A stretch of DNA of 64,000 nucleotides from Ariolimax columbianus (lineage: Eukaryota; Mollusca; Gastropoda; Stylommatophora; Arionidae). Below are positions 12,205 through 24,290 of the stretch, one piece after another. Within the stretch, counting starts at the first letter, position 1. The number at the start of each line of letters is the position of its first letter. Below the pieces are notes generated by a model, which was given only the letters and a program-made list of their open reading frames with translations, was not told the DNA's origin and did no database searches. Both the position numbers and the translations under genes were made by a program. Where the stretch lies: NCBI GenBank assembly GCA_036924085.1, contig JAVGWX010000003.1, positions 122,260,764 through 122,324,763 of the forward strand, read 5' to 3'.

Positions 12205-15200
12205 GAGGGAAAGATGGGGCGAATTGAGAGGGAAAGATGGGCGAGATTGAGAAGGAAAGAGATGGGTGAGTTGAGAAGGAGAGATGGGTGAGTTGAGAAA
12301 AGAGAGATGGGTGAGTTGAGAAGGGAGAGATGGGTGAGTGAGAAAAGAGAGATGGTGAGTTGAGAAAAGAGAGATGGGTGAGTTGAGAAAAGGAGAGATG
12401 GGTGAGTTGAGAAGGGAGAGATGGGTGAGTTGAGAAAGAGAGATGGGTGAGTTGAGAAGGAGAGATGGGTGATTTGAGAAAAGAGAGATGGGTGAGTTGA
12501 GAAAAGAGAGATGGGTGAGTTGAGAAAAGAGAGATGGGTGAGTTGAGAAAGAGAGATGGGTGAGTTGAGAAAAGAGAGATGGGTGAGTTGAGAAAAGAGA
12601 GATGGGTGAGATGAGAAGGGAGAGATGGGTGAGTTGAGAAGGAGAGATGGGTGAGTTGAGAAAAGAGAGATGGGTGAGTGAGAAAGAGAGATGGGTGAGT
12701 TGAGAAAGGAGAGATGGGTGAGTTGAGAAAAGAGAGATGGGTGAGATGAGAAGAGGATGGTGAGTTGAGAAAGAGAGATGGGTGAGTTGAGAAGGGAGAG
12801 ATGGGTGAGTTGAGAAAAGAGAGATGGGTGAGTTGAGAAAAGAGAGATGGGTGAGATGAGAAGGAGAGATGGGTGAGTTGAGAAAAGAGAGATGGGTGAG
12901 TGAGAAAGAGATGGTGATTGAAAGAGAGATGGTGAGTTGAGAAAGAGAGATGGGTGAGTGAGAAGAGATGGGTGAGTTGAGAAAGAGAGATGGGTGAGTT
13001 GAGAAAAGAGAGATGGTGAGTTGAGAAGGGAGAGATGGTGAGTTGAGAAAAGAGAGATGGGTGAGTTGAGAAAAGAGAGATGGGTGAGTTGAGAAGAGAG
13101 ATGGTGAGTTGAGTCTCCTAATGTCTCATCTCCTCTCTTGAGAAAAAGAGAGCATGGGTTAGTTGAAATAGCATTGGGTGATTTAGAAAGAGAGATGGGT
13201 GATTTAGAAATCCCCCCTCTATCATAACATCACTATCTATCATTTATCTCTACCTGACTCTCATTTATCTAATCTCCCCTCTCTATTTTATATCCTTGAG
13301 AAAAGAGAGATGGGTGAGTTGAGAAATGATATCTATCTCCCTCTCTCATATCTAGGAGAGATGGGTGAGTTGAAGAATAGAGAGATGGTGATAATGGGTG
13401 AGTTGAGAAGGAAGAGAGATGGGTGAGTTGAGAAAGAGAGAGATGGTGAGTTGAGAAGGAGAGATGGGTGAGTTGAGAAAGAGAGATGGGTGAGTTGAGA
13501 AAAGAGAGATGGGTGAGTTGAGAAAAGAGAGATGGGTGAGTTGAGAAAAGAGAGATGGGTGAGTTGAGAAAGAGAGATGGGTGAGTTGAGAAAGAGAGAT
13601 GGGTGAGTTGAGAAGGAGAGATGGGTGAGTTGAGAAAGAGAGATGGGTGAGTTGAGAAAAGAGAGATGGGTGAGTTGAGAAAAGAGAGATGGGTGAGTTG
13701 AGAAAGAGAGATGGTGAGTTGAGAAAGAGAGATGGGTGAGATGAGAAGGAGAGATGGGTGAGTTGAGAAAGAGAGATGGGTGAGTTGAGAAAGGAGAGAT
13801 GGGTGAGTTGAGAAAAGAGAGATGGGTGAGTTGAGAAAGAGAGATGGGTGAGTTGAGAAGGAGAGATGGGTGAGTTGAGAAAGAGAGATGGGTGAGTTGA
13901 GAAAGAGAGATGGGTGAGTTGAGAAGGGAGAGATGGGTGAGTTGAGAAGGAGAGATGGTGAGTTGAGAAAAGAGAGATGGGTGAGTTGAGAAAAGAGAGA
14001 TGGGTGAGTTGAGAAGGGAGAGATGGGTGAGTTGAGAAAAGAGAGATGGGTGAGTTGAGAAAAGAGAGATGGGTGAGTTGAGAAGGGAGAGATGGGTGAG
14101 TTGAGAAAGAGAGATGGGTGAGTTGAGAAAGAGAGATGGGTGAGTTGAGAAGGAGAGATGGGTGAGTTGAGAAAAGAGAGATGGTGAGTTGAGAAAGAGA
14201 GATGGGTGAGTTGAGAAAAGAGAGATGGGTGAGTTGAGAAAAGAGAGATGGGTGAGATGAGAAGGAGAGATGGGTGAGTTGAGAAAGAGAGATGGGTGAG
14301 TTGAGAAAGAGAGATGGGTGAGTTGAGAAAAGAGAGATGGGTGAGTTGAGAAAAGAGAGATGGGTGAGTTGAGAAAGAGAGATGGGTGAGATGAGAAGGA
14401 GAGATGGGTGAGATGAGAAGGGAGAGATGGGTGAGTTGAGAAAGGAGAGATGGGTGAGTTGAGAAGGAGAGATGGGTGAGTTGAGAAAAGAGAGATGGGT
14501 GAGTTGAGAAAAGAGAGATGGGTGAGTTGAGAAAGAGAGATGGGTGAGTTGAGAAAAGAGAGATGGGTGAGTTGAGAAAAGAGAGATGGGTGAGTTGAGA
14601 AAGAGAGATGGGTGAGTTGAGAAAAGAGAGATGGGTGAGTTGAGAAAAGAGAGATGGGTGAGTTGAGAAGGAGAGATGGGTGAGTTGAGAAAAGAGAGAT
14701 GGGTGAGTTGAGAAGGGAGAGATGGGTGAGTTGAGAAAAGAGAGATGGGTGAGTTGAGAAAAGAGAGATGGGTGAGTTGAGAAGGAGAGATGGGTGAGAT
14801 GAGAAGGAGAGATGGGTGAGTTGAGAAAAGAGAGATGGGTGAGTTGAGAAAGGAGAGATGGGTGAGTTGAGAAGGAGAGATGGGAGATTGAGAAGAGAGA
14901 TGGGTGAGATGAGAAAAGAGAGATGGGTGAGTTGAGAAAGAGAGATGGGTGAGTTGAGAAAGAGAGATGGGTGAGTTGAGAAAAGAGAGATGGGTGAGTT
15001 GAGAAGGAGAGATGGGTGAGTTGAGAAGGAGAGATGGGTGAGTTGAGAAAAGAGAGATGGGTGAGTTGAGAAAAGAGAGATGGGTGAGTTGAGAAAAGAG
15101 AGATGGGTGAGTTGAGAAAAGAGAGATGGGTGAGTTGAGAAGGAGAGATGGGTGAGTTGAGAAAAGAGAGATGGGTGAGATGAGAAGGGAGAGATGGGTG

Positions 15201-18200
15201 AGTTGAGAAAAGAGAGATGGGTGAGTTGAGAAAAGAGAGATGGGTGAGTTGAGAAGGAGAGATGGGTGAGTTGAGAAAAGAGAGATGGGTGAGTTGAGAA
15301 AGAGAGATGGGTGAGTTGAGAAGGGAGAGATGGGTGAGTTGAGAAAAGAGAGATGGGTGAGTTGAGAAAAGAGAGATGGGTGAGTTGAGAAGGGAGAGAT
15401 GGGTGAGTTGAGAAAAGAGAGATGGGTGAGTTGAGAAAAGAGAGATGGGTGAGTTGAGAAGGGAGAGATGGGTGAGTTGAGAAAGAGAGATGGGTGAGTT
15501 GAGAAAAGAGAGATGGGTGAGTTGAGAAGGGAGAGATGGGTGAGTTGAGAAAGAGAGATGGGTGAGTTGAGAAAAGAGAGATGGGTGAGTTGAGAAGAGA
15601 GATGGGTGAGTTGAGAAAGAGAGATGGGTGAGTTGAGAAAAGAGAGATGGGTGAGTTGAGAAAAGAGAGATGGGTGAGATGAGAAGGGAGAGATGGGTGA
15701 GTTGAGAAAGAGAGATGGGTGAGTTGAGAAAAGAGAGATGGGTGAGTTGAGAAAAGAGAGATGGGTGAGTTGAGAAGGGAGAGATGGGTGAGTTGAGAAA
15801 AGAGAGATGGGTGAGTTGAGAAAAGAGAGATGGGTGAGTTGAGAAGGGAGAGATGGGTGAGTTGAGAAAAGAGAGATGGGTGAGTTGAGAAAAGAGAGAT
15901 GGGTGAGTTGAGAAGGGAGAGATGGGTGAGTTGAGAAAAGAGAGATGGGTGAGTTGAGAAAAGAGAGATGGGTGAGTTGAGAAGGGAGAGATGGGTGAGT
16001 TGAGAAAAGAGAGATGGGTGAGTTGAGAAAGAGAGATGGGTGAGTTGAGAAAGAGAGATGGGTGAGTTGAGAAGGAGAGATGGGTGAGTTGAGAAAAGAG
16101 AGATGGGTGAGTTGAGAAAAGAGAGATGGGTGAGTTGAGAAAGAGAGATGGGTGAGTTGAGAAGGAGAGATGGGTGAGTTGAGAAAGAGAGATGGGTGAG
16201 TTGAGAAAAGAGAGATGGGTGAGTTGAGAAGGAGAGATGGGTGAGTTGAGAAAAGAGAGATGGGTGAGTTGAGAAAGGAGAGATGGGTGAGTTGAGAAGG
16301 AGAGATGGGTGAGTTGAGAAAGAGAGATGGGTGAGTTGAGAAAAGAGAGATGGGTGAGTTGAGAAGGAGAGATGGGTGAGTTGAGAAAGAGAGATGGGTG
16401 AGTTGAGAAAGAGAGATGGGTGAGTTGAGAAGGGAGAGATGGGTGAGTTGAGAAAAGAGAGATGGGTGAGTTGAGAAAAGAGAGATGGGTGAGTTGAGAA
16501 AAGAGAGATGGGTGAGTTGAGAAGGGAGAGATGGGTGAGTTGAGAAAGAGAGATGGGTGAGATGAGAAGAGAGATGGGTGAGTTGAGAAAAGAGAGATGG
16601 GTGAGTTGAGAAAAGAGAGATGGGTGAGTTGAGAAGAGAGATGGATGAGATGGAGAGATGGATTGAGAGAGATGGTGAGTTGAGAAAGAGAGATGGGTGA
16701 GTTGAGAAAGAGAGATGGGTGAGTTGAGAAAAGAGAGATGGGTGAGTTGAGATGGAAGAGAGATGGGTGAGTGAAAGGAGAGATGGGTGAGTTGAGAAAA
16801 GAGAGATGGGTGAGTTGAGAAGAGAGGTGGTTGAAGAGAGATGGGTGAGATGAGAAGAGATGGGTGAGTTGAGAAAGAGAGATGGGTGAGATGAGAAAGA
16901 GAGATGGGTGAGTTGAGAAAAGAGAGATGGGTGAGTTGAGAAAGAGAGATGGGTGAGTTGAGAAAAGAGAGATGGGTGAGTTGAGAAAAGAGAGATGGGT
17001 GAGTTGAGAAAGAGAGATGGGTGAGTTGAGAAAGAGAGATGGGTGAGTTGAGAAAGAGAGATGGGTGAGATGAGAAAAGAGAGATGGGTGAGTTGAGAAA
17101 AGAGAGATGGGTGAGTTGAGAAAAGAGAGATGGGTGAGATGAGAAAAGAGAGATGGGTGAGATGAGAAAAGAGAGATGGGTGAGATGAGAAGGGAGAGAT
17201 GGGTGAGTTGAGAAAGAGAGATGGGTGAGTTGAGAAAAGAGAGATGGGTGAGTTGAGAAAAGAGAGATGGGTGAGTTGAGAAGGGAGAGATGGGTGAGTT
17301 GAGAAAGAGAGATGGGTGAGTTGAGAAAAGAGAGATGGGTGAGTTGAGAAAGAGAGATGGGTGAGATGAGAAGGAGAGATGGGTGAGTTGAGAAAGAGAG
17401 ATGGGTGAGTTGAGAAAAGAGAGATGGGTGAGATGAGAAGGGAGAGATGGGTGAGTTGAGAAAAGAGAGATGGGTGAGTTGAGAAAAGAGAGATGGGTGA
17501 GTTGAGAAAAGAGAGATGGGTGAGTTGAGAAGGGAGAGATGGGCGAATTGAGAAGGGAGAGATGGGTGAGTTGAGAAAAGAGAGATGGGTGAGTTGAGAA
17601 AAGAGAGATGGGTGAGTTGAGAAAAGAGAGATGGGTGAGTTGAGAAAGAGAGATGGGTGAGTTGAGAAGGGAGAGATGGGTGAGTTGAGAAAGAGAGATG
17701 GGTGAGATGAGAAGGGAGAGATGGGTGAGTTGAGAAAAGAGAGATGGGTGAGTTGAGAAAAGAGAGATGGGTGAGTTGAGAAGGGAGAGATGGGTGAGTT
17801 GAGAAAGAGAGATGGGTGAGTTGAGAAGGGAGAGATGGGTGAGTTGAGAAAAGAGAGATGGGTGAGTTGAGAAGGGAGAGATGGGTGAGTTGAGAAAAGA
17901 GAGATGGGTGAGTTGAGAAGGGAGAGATGGGTGAGTTGAGAAAAGAGAGATGGGTGAGTTGAGAAGGGAGAGATGGGTGAGTTGAGAAAAGAGAGATGGG
18001 TGAGTTGAGAAAAGAGAGATGGGTGAGTTGAGAAGGAGAGATGGGTGAGTTGAGAAAGAGAGATGGGTGAGTTGAGAAGGGAGAGATGGGTGAGTTGAGA
18101 AGGGAGAGATGGGTGAGTTGAGAAGGGAGAGATGGGTGAGTTGAGAAGGGAGAGATGGGTGAGTTGAGAAAAGAGAGATGGGTGAGTTGAGAAAAGAGAG

Positions 18201-19470
18201 ATGGGTGAGTTGAGAAAAGAGAGATGGGTGAGATGAGAAGGGAGAGATGGGTGAGTTGAGAAAGAGAGATGGGTGAGATGAGAAAAGAGAGATGGGTGAG
18301 ATGAGAAGGGAGAGATGGGTGAGTTGAGAAAAGAGAGATGGGTGAGATGAGAAAAGAGAGATGGGTGAGTTGAGAAGGGAGAGATGGGTGAGATGAGAAG
18401 GGAGAGATGGGTGAGTTGAGAAAAGAGAGATGGGTGAGTTGAGAAAGAGAGATGGGTGAGATGAGAAAAGAGAGATGGGTGAGTTGAGAAGGGAGAGATG
18501 GGTGAGTTGAGAAAAGAGAGATGGGTGAGTTGAGAAGGGAGAGATGGGTGAGTTGAGAAGGGAGAGATGGGTGAGTTGAGAAGGGAGAGATGGGTGAGTT
18601 GAGAAAGAGAGATGGGTGAGTTGAGAAAGAGAGATGGGTGAGATGAGAAAAGAGAGATGGTGAGTTGAGAAGGGAGAGATGGGTGAGTTGAGAAGGGAGA
18701 GATGGGTGAGATGAGAAAAGAGAGATGGGTGAGATGAGAAGGGAGAGATGGGTGAGTTGAGAAAAGAGAGATGGGTGAGTTGAGAAGGGAGAGATGGGTG
18801 AGTTGAGAAAAGAGAGATGGGTGAGTTGAGAAGGGAGAGATGGGTGAGTTGAGAAAAGAGAGATGGGTGAGTTGAGAAGGGAGAGATGGGTGAGTTGAGA
18901 AGGGAGAGATGGGTGAGATGAGAAAAGAGAGATGGGTGAGATGAGAAGGGAGAGATGGGTGAGTTGAGAAAGAGAGATGGGTGAGTTGAGAAAGAGAGAT
19001 GGGTGAGTTGAGAAGGGAGAGATGGGTGAGTTGAGAAGGGAGAGATGGGTGAGTTGAGAAGGGAGAGATGGGTGAGTTGAGAAGGGAGAGATGGGTGAGT
19101 TGAGAAGGGAGAGATGGGTGAGTTGAGAAAGAGAGATGGGTGAGTTGAGAAGGGAGAGATGGGTGAGTTGGGAAGGGAGAGATGGGTGAGTTGGGAAGGG
19201 AGAGATGGGTGAGTTGAGAAGGGAGAGATGGGTGAGTTGGGAAGGGAGAGATGGGTGAGTTGGGAAGGGAGAGATGGGTGAGTTGAGAAGGGAGAGATGG
19301 GTGAGTTGACAGCAGAAAGATGGGTGAATTGAAAGCAGAGAGATGAGTGAATTGACAGCAGAGGGATGAGTGAGCTGACAGCAGAGTAATGAGTGAATTG
19401 ACAACAGAGAGATGGGTGAATTGACAGCAGAGAGATGGGTGGAGAAATTGGTGAGTTGATGAGGGAGGTG
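12205..19470. repeat. 23-bp satellite array, at least 7.2 kb
   Basis: Unit gagagatgggtgagttgaga plus aaa or agg. The two main variants are A (gaaaagag) and B (gaagggag), with 22-24-bp length variants. In places they form a 69-bp B-A-A higher-order unit (15318-15590 and 15770-16010) and a 46-bp A-B unit (17815-17990). The right edge (19310-19450) carries a diverged gacagcagagagatgggtgaatt form. The 23-bp unit lacks stops in all three minus frames, so a spurious ORF of over 2000 codons (13333-19584) runs through it with a 23-residue period. The left side near the gap is noisier. Confidence 0.97.
13105..13345. repeat. Irregular interruption in the 23-bp array
   Basis: Satellite words alternate with pyrimidine-rich text (atctcctctctt, ctatctatcatttatctc). 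These look like garbled reverse-complement satellite. This is either a small inverted segment or a consensus error. Confidence 0.6.
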
Positions 19471-19489
19471 GAGTGAAGATATATGCAGA

Positions 19490-19690
19490 TTTAAGGCAGA
19501 GAGGAAGGCAGATTTGAAGGCAGAGAGGAAGGCAGAGAGGAAGGCAAAGAGGAAGGCAGAGAGGAAGGCAGAGAGGAAGTACAATTGGGGTGAGAAGAAA
19601 GGAAGGGTTAAAGAGATTGTTAGAGAGGAAGAGATTGTTAGAGAGGAAGAGATTGTTAGAGAGGAAGAGATTGTTAGAGAGGACCTACTT
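19490..19690. repeat. 12-bp and 18-bp tandem repeats
   Basis: gaggaaggcaga repeats (19498-19580), then four copies of attgttagagaggaagag (19615-19683). They form the purine-rich right border of the satellite. Confidence 0.9.
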
Positions 19691-20745
19691 TCATGATTAT
19701 TCCGTGCAACGACGGGTACTACAACGATGATCTAACGCTATTCTTGCAAATAACATTAACGTCTCTGCACTTGCTTTTCCTCATTGTCTATTCATAATAG
19801 AAGATTAGTCTAGAAACCGTAGAAGCTGCGTCACTTCTAGTATTTTACAACATAAACAATTATACACATATTTCTGAATACGATTTTTAATTGACTTTTA
19901 AGAAGACTGTTCTCTCGAGCAAGAATTGATTGTTTGAATGCCCACTTTACACTTGTAATCTCTTCCATTGAGGTTCAAAAGTCTCTGAAATACGCCCCTT
20001 GCTCTTATATCGTACTTCCACTCCAACGGGTTCCACATTTAACCGCAACCAGATCTTCTATTATTCCTGTAGCCATGCCAAGACTATCAGTGGACCTTCT
20101 AAGCTCAACAATCAACGTGTCTGAAATCTCTGCTCAAATGTTCAAGTGGAACTATATAATGCTTGATGGACGGGTTTGGTTAAGAACGAGAGACGGGATA
20201 GAGAGGAGAAAGAGACGGAAAATACAGAGAGGAAAGATGTTAAAATAAATATGACTTAAGCAAGTGCCCACTTCTCTTTGTGGTCTTCTTTATCGCTCCA
20301 TTTTCGTGAACGTGTCCGCTGTCACAATTTTCTATAATCCTGCTCATCTGGTACAATTACACAGAAAATCTGACTTGTTCTTTCTGATCTGTGTAATAAA
20401 TTGTCCATTCGCACCGACTTAGCTCAGAACATCATCCTTAGACTCTTCAGTTACCCATGGCATTCTTAACATTCTTCTGCTTGTTTGCTTACTGCTGTCC
20501 ACGATTCAATCTACATAACAAGGACGAAATGCATTTCTTAATTCTATCAACAAAAAGGTTGCTTCACAGAATGTCTTTCACTACCTGCAATGCTAATCTT
20601 GCATGCACTAGTCCAGAGCTCTTCAACATTTCTATACTTGGCGCCCCTTTTCATGAGGGTATATTCTCCTTCTCACCCACTAACAATTAAAGAAAATGTC
20701 GTGATCGTTCACCGAGTCTGTATATTTTTTATTCCTATTACCTAA
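19691..20745. other. Anonymous stretch
   Basis: Ordinary composition. The plus ORF 19934-20248 has no recognisable domain and no splice-site support. No repeat ends seen. Confidence 0.4.
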
Positions 20746-20749
20746 TCAT

Positions 20750-21340
20750 CGCCACCATCATGTATCATGTATTTGCAGAATGTCGCTCGCATCATATCCC
20801 GTGTGAAAGAAACTTGATCCCTTGTCAAATCACAAGCCTGCTCTAGAGTCATGCTCAAGCATTGCTTGACAACTTGGTGCCACCGCCTTCTTTGTCTGCC
20901 TCTGCCTCTCTTACCAAATCACAAGCCTGCTCTAGAGTCATGCTCAAGCATTGCTTGACAACTTGGTGCCACCGCCTTCTTTGTCTGCCTCTGCCTCTCT
21001 TGCCAGTCACCACCTCTCCATTACCGTTTCCTCAAAACTGTTGTGTCTTTTGATGTGGTCAAAGTATTTCACATTTTTGTTCATGATGGAATTAATGAAT
21101 CAGTTCTCCTCTATGCCCAACTCTTGTCGAATGTCTGCATTCTTCTTTTTTGTTCGGTCCACGGTATTTTGAGAACCTTCCTCTAACATTTCGAATCGAA
21201 AGATTCGATTCTTCTCCTTGAGGATTCGGTAACTGTCCATGTTTCACAGCCGAATAGTGTCATTGGAAAAACACTCAAATCTTTCACTTGCACTGTTTTG
21301 CTGGTTATCTCTCATAGTTGCCTAACGTTGTATAACCTCT
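20750..21340 (-). pseudogene. LINE C-terminal fossil (GCETWT / GRGRQRRRW family)
   Basis: From 21265 downwards on minus: FGCETWTVTESSRRRIESF, then a degenerate VLKIPWTEQ, RMQTFDKSW, a YFDHIKRHN-like segment, GKRGRGRQRRRWHQVVKQCL, and MTLEQACDL...VSF near the end. This is the usual LINE order YGCETWT ... VLKIPWT ... GHI ... GRGRQ+RRW. Two frameshifts are evident and the 89-bp segment with the GRGRQRRRW box is duplicated in tandem. A second member of the family is at 30770-30940. Confidence 0.85.
20826..21003. repeat. 89-bp tandem duplication within the LINE
   Basis: Two near-identical 89-bp copies starting caaatcacaagcctgctcta (20826 and 20915). The unit covers the GRGRQRRRW...CLSMTLEQACDL codons, so the LINE tail is read twice with a frame change between the copies. 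Confidence 0.93.
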
Positions 21341-22239
21341 TCATTACCATAATAATGTGTTTTAATTACAGAATATCATTATTCTGCTACCGCTCACATG
21401 AAAGCTAAAATCTCCCACTAGCGGGACCTAGCTCCCAAGTTGAAGAACACTACCCTAGTCAATTATTTATCTTGCATGTTCTATATGATACACTTAAGAG
21501 TTTTCAGATATCATATGTGGACATGTCTTAATAGCAGCCCACTGATTTTAATGCTGCAATCTGGAGAATTATGTTTCTAAGAGATTGTGAGCAAAATTCC
21601 GTTCTATTTCCATCAGACGAGAACAGAATAAAACATAAAAATATAAGTTGTAATTTGACACGGACCACAAAAGAGAAATAAATATAATATTTATGTAACT
21701 GAATTACTGATAGAATGGCCGTTAAACATCTGGTGCAAACGTGCCCAACAAATAAGATGTCACAACAATACACCTGCAATTGATTTATAAATGGATATAT
21801 CACTATCGACACTTTTACAATCATCTTTAAACAGTTATACCAGTTATATCAACTTCTGTACGACTCATACAAACCTCCCCGTCGACTGTCTCAAAACTTT
21901 AAGTATGTTTATTTACATATTACGACAAGATTTTGACATAATAATCTAACTGATAAATTTGCTATGCCTTGACAATGCGACGAATGCAGTTCATACACGC
22001 AAAGCCAAAGCACTGCTGCAAACAATCCAGACGAGCAGGGCAGACGTGACTCAGGTGACATGTACATTAAGTTCAGAGGTCAACCCGTGCATAGTGATGT
22101 CCGGCTGTCTCCCGCGGTTCTATAAATATTATATCAACCAGGATACTGTTTTATCACACTTGAGTAACAGAGATAAATGTGTATTTCATTGATACAAATC
22201 ACGAAATATATTGCGCATAACGACAGCTTAATACTCGAG
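21341..22239. other. Anonymous AT-rich stretch
   Basis: No gene, element end or tandem unit recognised. The plus ORF 21959-22192 and minus ORF 21528-21824 show no family signature. Confidence 0.4.
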
Positions 22240-22545
22240 CAATAAGTCAGAGGTCCAATTAGAAGAAGCCATAACTACAAGGCCCCAGGTGTAGACAACA
22301 TATCGTCAAATACCATAAAAACATGTCACGATATAGGAGTAAGATGGCTCACAAAGATCTTTAATCAGGCATGGATTGATGGGAGGGAGGAGGTGGGGGG
22401 GGGGTGACCTGGTGATTGGAAAAGAGCGGTGGTGGTTCCTATTTGGAAAAAAAATGATGTAAAAATGATTGCAGCTACTATAGGAGCATATCCCTCCTTA
22501 GCCACGTCGGAGAAATCTTCGCAACGGTTCTTGAGTAGCAAGTAC

Positions 22546-22781
22546 GAGCCATTGTAGAGCCATTGAAGAGCCATTGTAGAGCCATTGAAGAGCCATTGAA
22601 GAGCAATTGTAGAGCCATTGAAGAGCCATTGTAGAGCCATTGAAGAGCCATTGTAGAGCCATTGAAGAGCCATTGAAGAGCCATTGAAGAGCCATTGTAG
22701 AGCCATTGAAGAGCCATTGTAGAGCCATTGAAGAGCCATTGTAGAGCCATTGAAGAGCCATTGTAGAGCCATTGAAGAGCC
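22546..22781. repeat. 11-bp (22-bp dimer) minisatellite inside LINE RT
   Basis: About 21 copies of gagccattgWa, mostly alternating a/t as a 22-bp dimer. The first copy is the LINE RAIVEP codons (cgagccattgtagagcc). After the array the LINE resumes at the CQF...SRGYTDAIF block. Confidence 0.93.
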
Positions 22782-22963
22782 ACTGTCAGTTCTTCGCAAT
22801 CAAGATTCTCGAAAAGCAGGGGATATACGGATGCTATATTTGCGCTCAGCCAGTTTAGTGAAAACAATATCATAGATTATAATAGTATTCTCCACGTGGC
22901 CTTTATTGGTCAGTAACAGGCATTTGGCGAGATAAACCGATGTAGGCTTTCGAAGGTAATTGG

Positions 22964-22982
22964 GGGGGGGGGGGGGGGGGGA
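22964..22982. repeat. Poly-G run
   Basis: About 18-19 consecutive G inside the LINE fossil. Length may be affected by sequencing error. Confidence 0.9.
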
Positions 22983-23676
22983 TATGATGTAGAGGGTTAA
23001 CTACTAGACGGCATTCGTGTCTTGTACGTAAACAGCAAAGGTGCAGTACGAACGAATGCAGGTATGACAAATTGGTTTCCAGCGCTCAATGATGTGGTTT
23101 CTTTCTCCACTTTTTTCATGATGTATATGGATCAAATTAAATAGTTGGCTAACCCCGATGAGGAATCCTTAAATGAACTGTTGCTTGCTGATAATCGGAG
23201 TATATTTTACAAAGTGGAGAAGACCAACAAGACCCCCTGAACTATCTCAGTTTCTCTTGTAACGAATATGACATGAAGATCAACAAAGGCGAAGCCAAAG
23301 ACTATGTTGATTTCACGTGAACACGCGCAGAAATGTTTCAACAGCAGTGGCATTAAATATCAAGCAAGTACGGGAGTTCAAACATCCGGGTAGAATGTTC
23401 AATGATGACGACAAAGTGGACAGAGCGATTGCACATAGAATTCAGAAGGCGAACAGTGTCCACTTTCAAATTGCACTGATTTTGAAACACGCTAGAATGC
23501 TTATTTCTACTAAGAGGAAGCTGATAAATACACTGTCCATTTCTACATTGTGTTTGTCCTTACTGAAAATACATAAGAATACGATCCAGAGCTACGAGAA
23601 GCGCTGTCGGAGAAGTGCAACCGGGAAGACAATCTACGACGAATCGGCATCACCACGCTGAGGCTGACAGTGGGAA

Positions 23677-24030
23677 CAAACCCAGTTAGTGCCTGCATTG
23701 ACTCTCAACAAACCCAGTTAGTGCCTGCATTGACTCTCAACAAACCCAGTTAGTGCCTGCATTGACTCTCAACAAACCCAGTTAGTGCCTGCATTGACTC
23801 TCAACAAACCCAGTTAGTGCCTGCATTGACTCTCAACAAACCCAGTTAGTGCCTACATTGACTCTCAACAAACCCAGTTAGTGCCTACATAAACTCTCAA
23901 CAAACCCAGTTAGGGCCTACATTGACTCTCAACAAACCCAGTTAGGGCCTACATTGACTCTCAACAAACCCAGTTAGTGCCTACATTAACTCTCAACAAA
24001 CCCAGTTAGTGCCTACATTGACTCTCAACA
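23677..24030. repeat. 32-bp minisatellite inside LINE C-terminal region
   Basis: Eleven copies of a 32-bp unit, caaacccagttagtgcctgc plus attgactctcaa (starts 23677, 23709, 23741). In frame with the upstream LINE it reads NPVSACIDSQ, which normally joins directly to QIKWFGHL. The right copies differ at three sites (gggcctac, aaactc), giving a left-right variant gradient. Confidence 0.95.
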
Positions 24031-24290
24031 AATCAAGTGGTTTGGTCATTTAGATAGAATGCATTATGACCAGTCAGCAGCGAGAACAATCCATATGCGG
24101 AGGTCTCCGGTCCACGAGCAAGAGGCCGACCTCGACGTCGGTGGATCGAGGTTGTCTCTGACACTCTCAGGAAGTTACATCTGACACCACAAGCCTCCCA
24201 CTTGACCACAACAATAAATCTACGCAGCGACGCTGCAAGGCAAGAGACGACGACAAAAGAATAAGACAGTAACAGAGAAAGCACGTATTG

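Larger units (their letters stand above)
22240..24290 (+). pseudogene. Nearly full-length degenerate LINE pol (WFGHL family)
   Basis: Plus-strand readings in order: a degenerate KA.GVDNI block (22275), GDWKRAVVVPIWKKNDVK-like text (22408-22460), SHVGEIFATVLE (22497), RAIVE then a minisatellite, SRGYTDAIFALSQF (22810-22855), a degenerate catalytic FIG..QAFGEINRCRL (22890-22950), a poly-G run, LLDGIRVLYVNSKGAVRTN (23000-23060), FMMYMDQIK, LLLADNRSIFYKVE (the A-DD box as ADN), KINKGEAK, VREFKHPGRMFNDD, HRIQKANSVHFQIA, STKRKLINTLSISTLC, RCRRS, a second minisatellite, then QIKWFGHLDRM (24030) and a GRGRPRRRW box. Many stops and shifts make it dead. It is the most complete pol in the window and carries two arrays plus poly-G as internal expansions. 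Confidence 0.9.

Noticed and set aside
13333..19584. Minus-strand ORF of 2083 codons
   Set aside because: It is the 23-bp satellite read through three stop-free frames, with a strict 23-residue period and low-complexity Ser/His/Leu content. No domain, start context or splice evidence.
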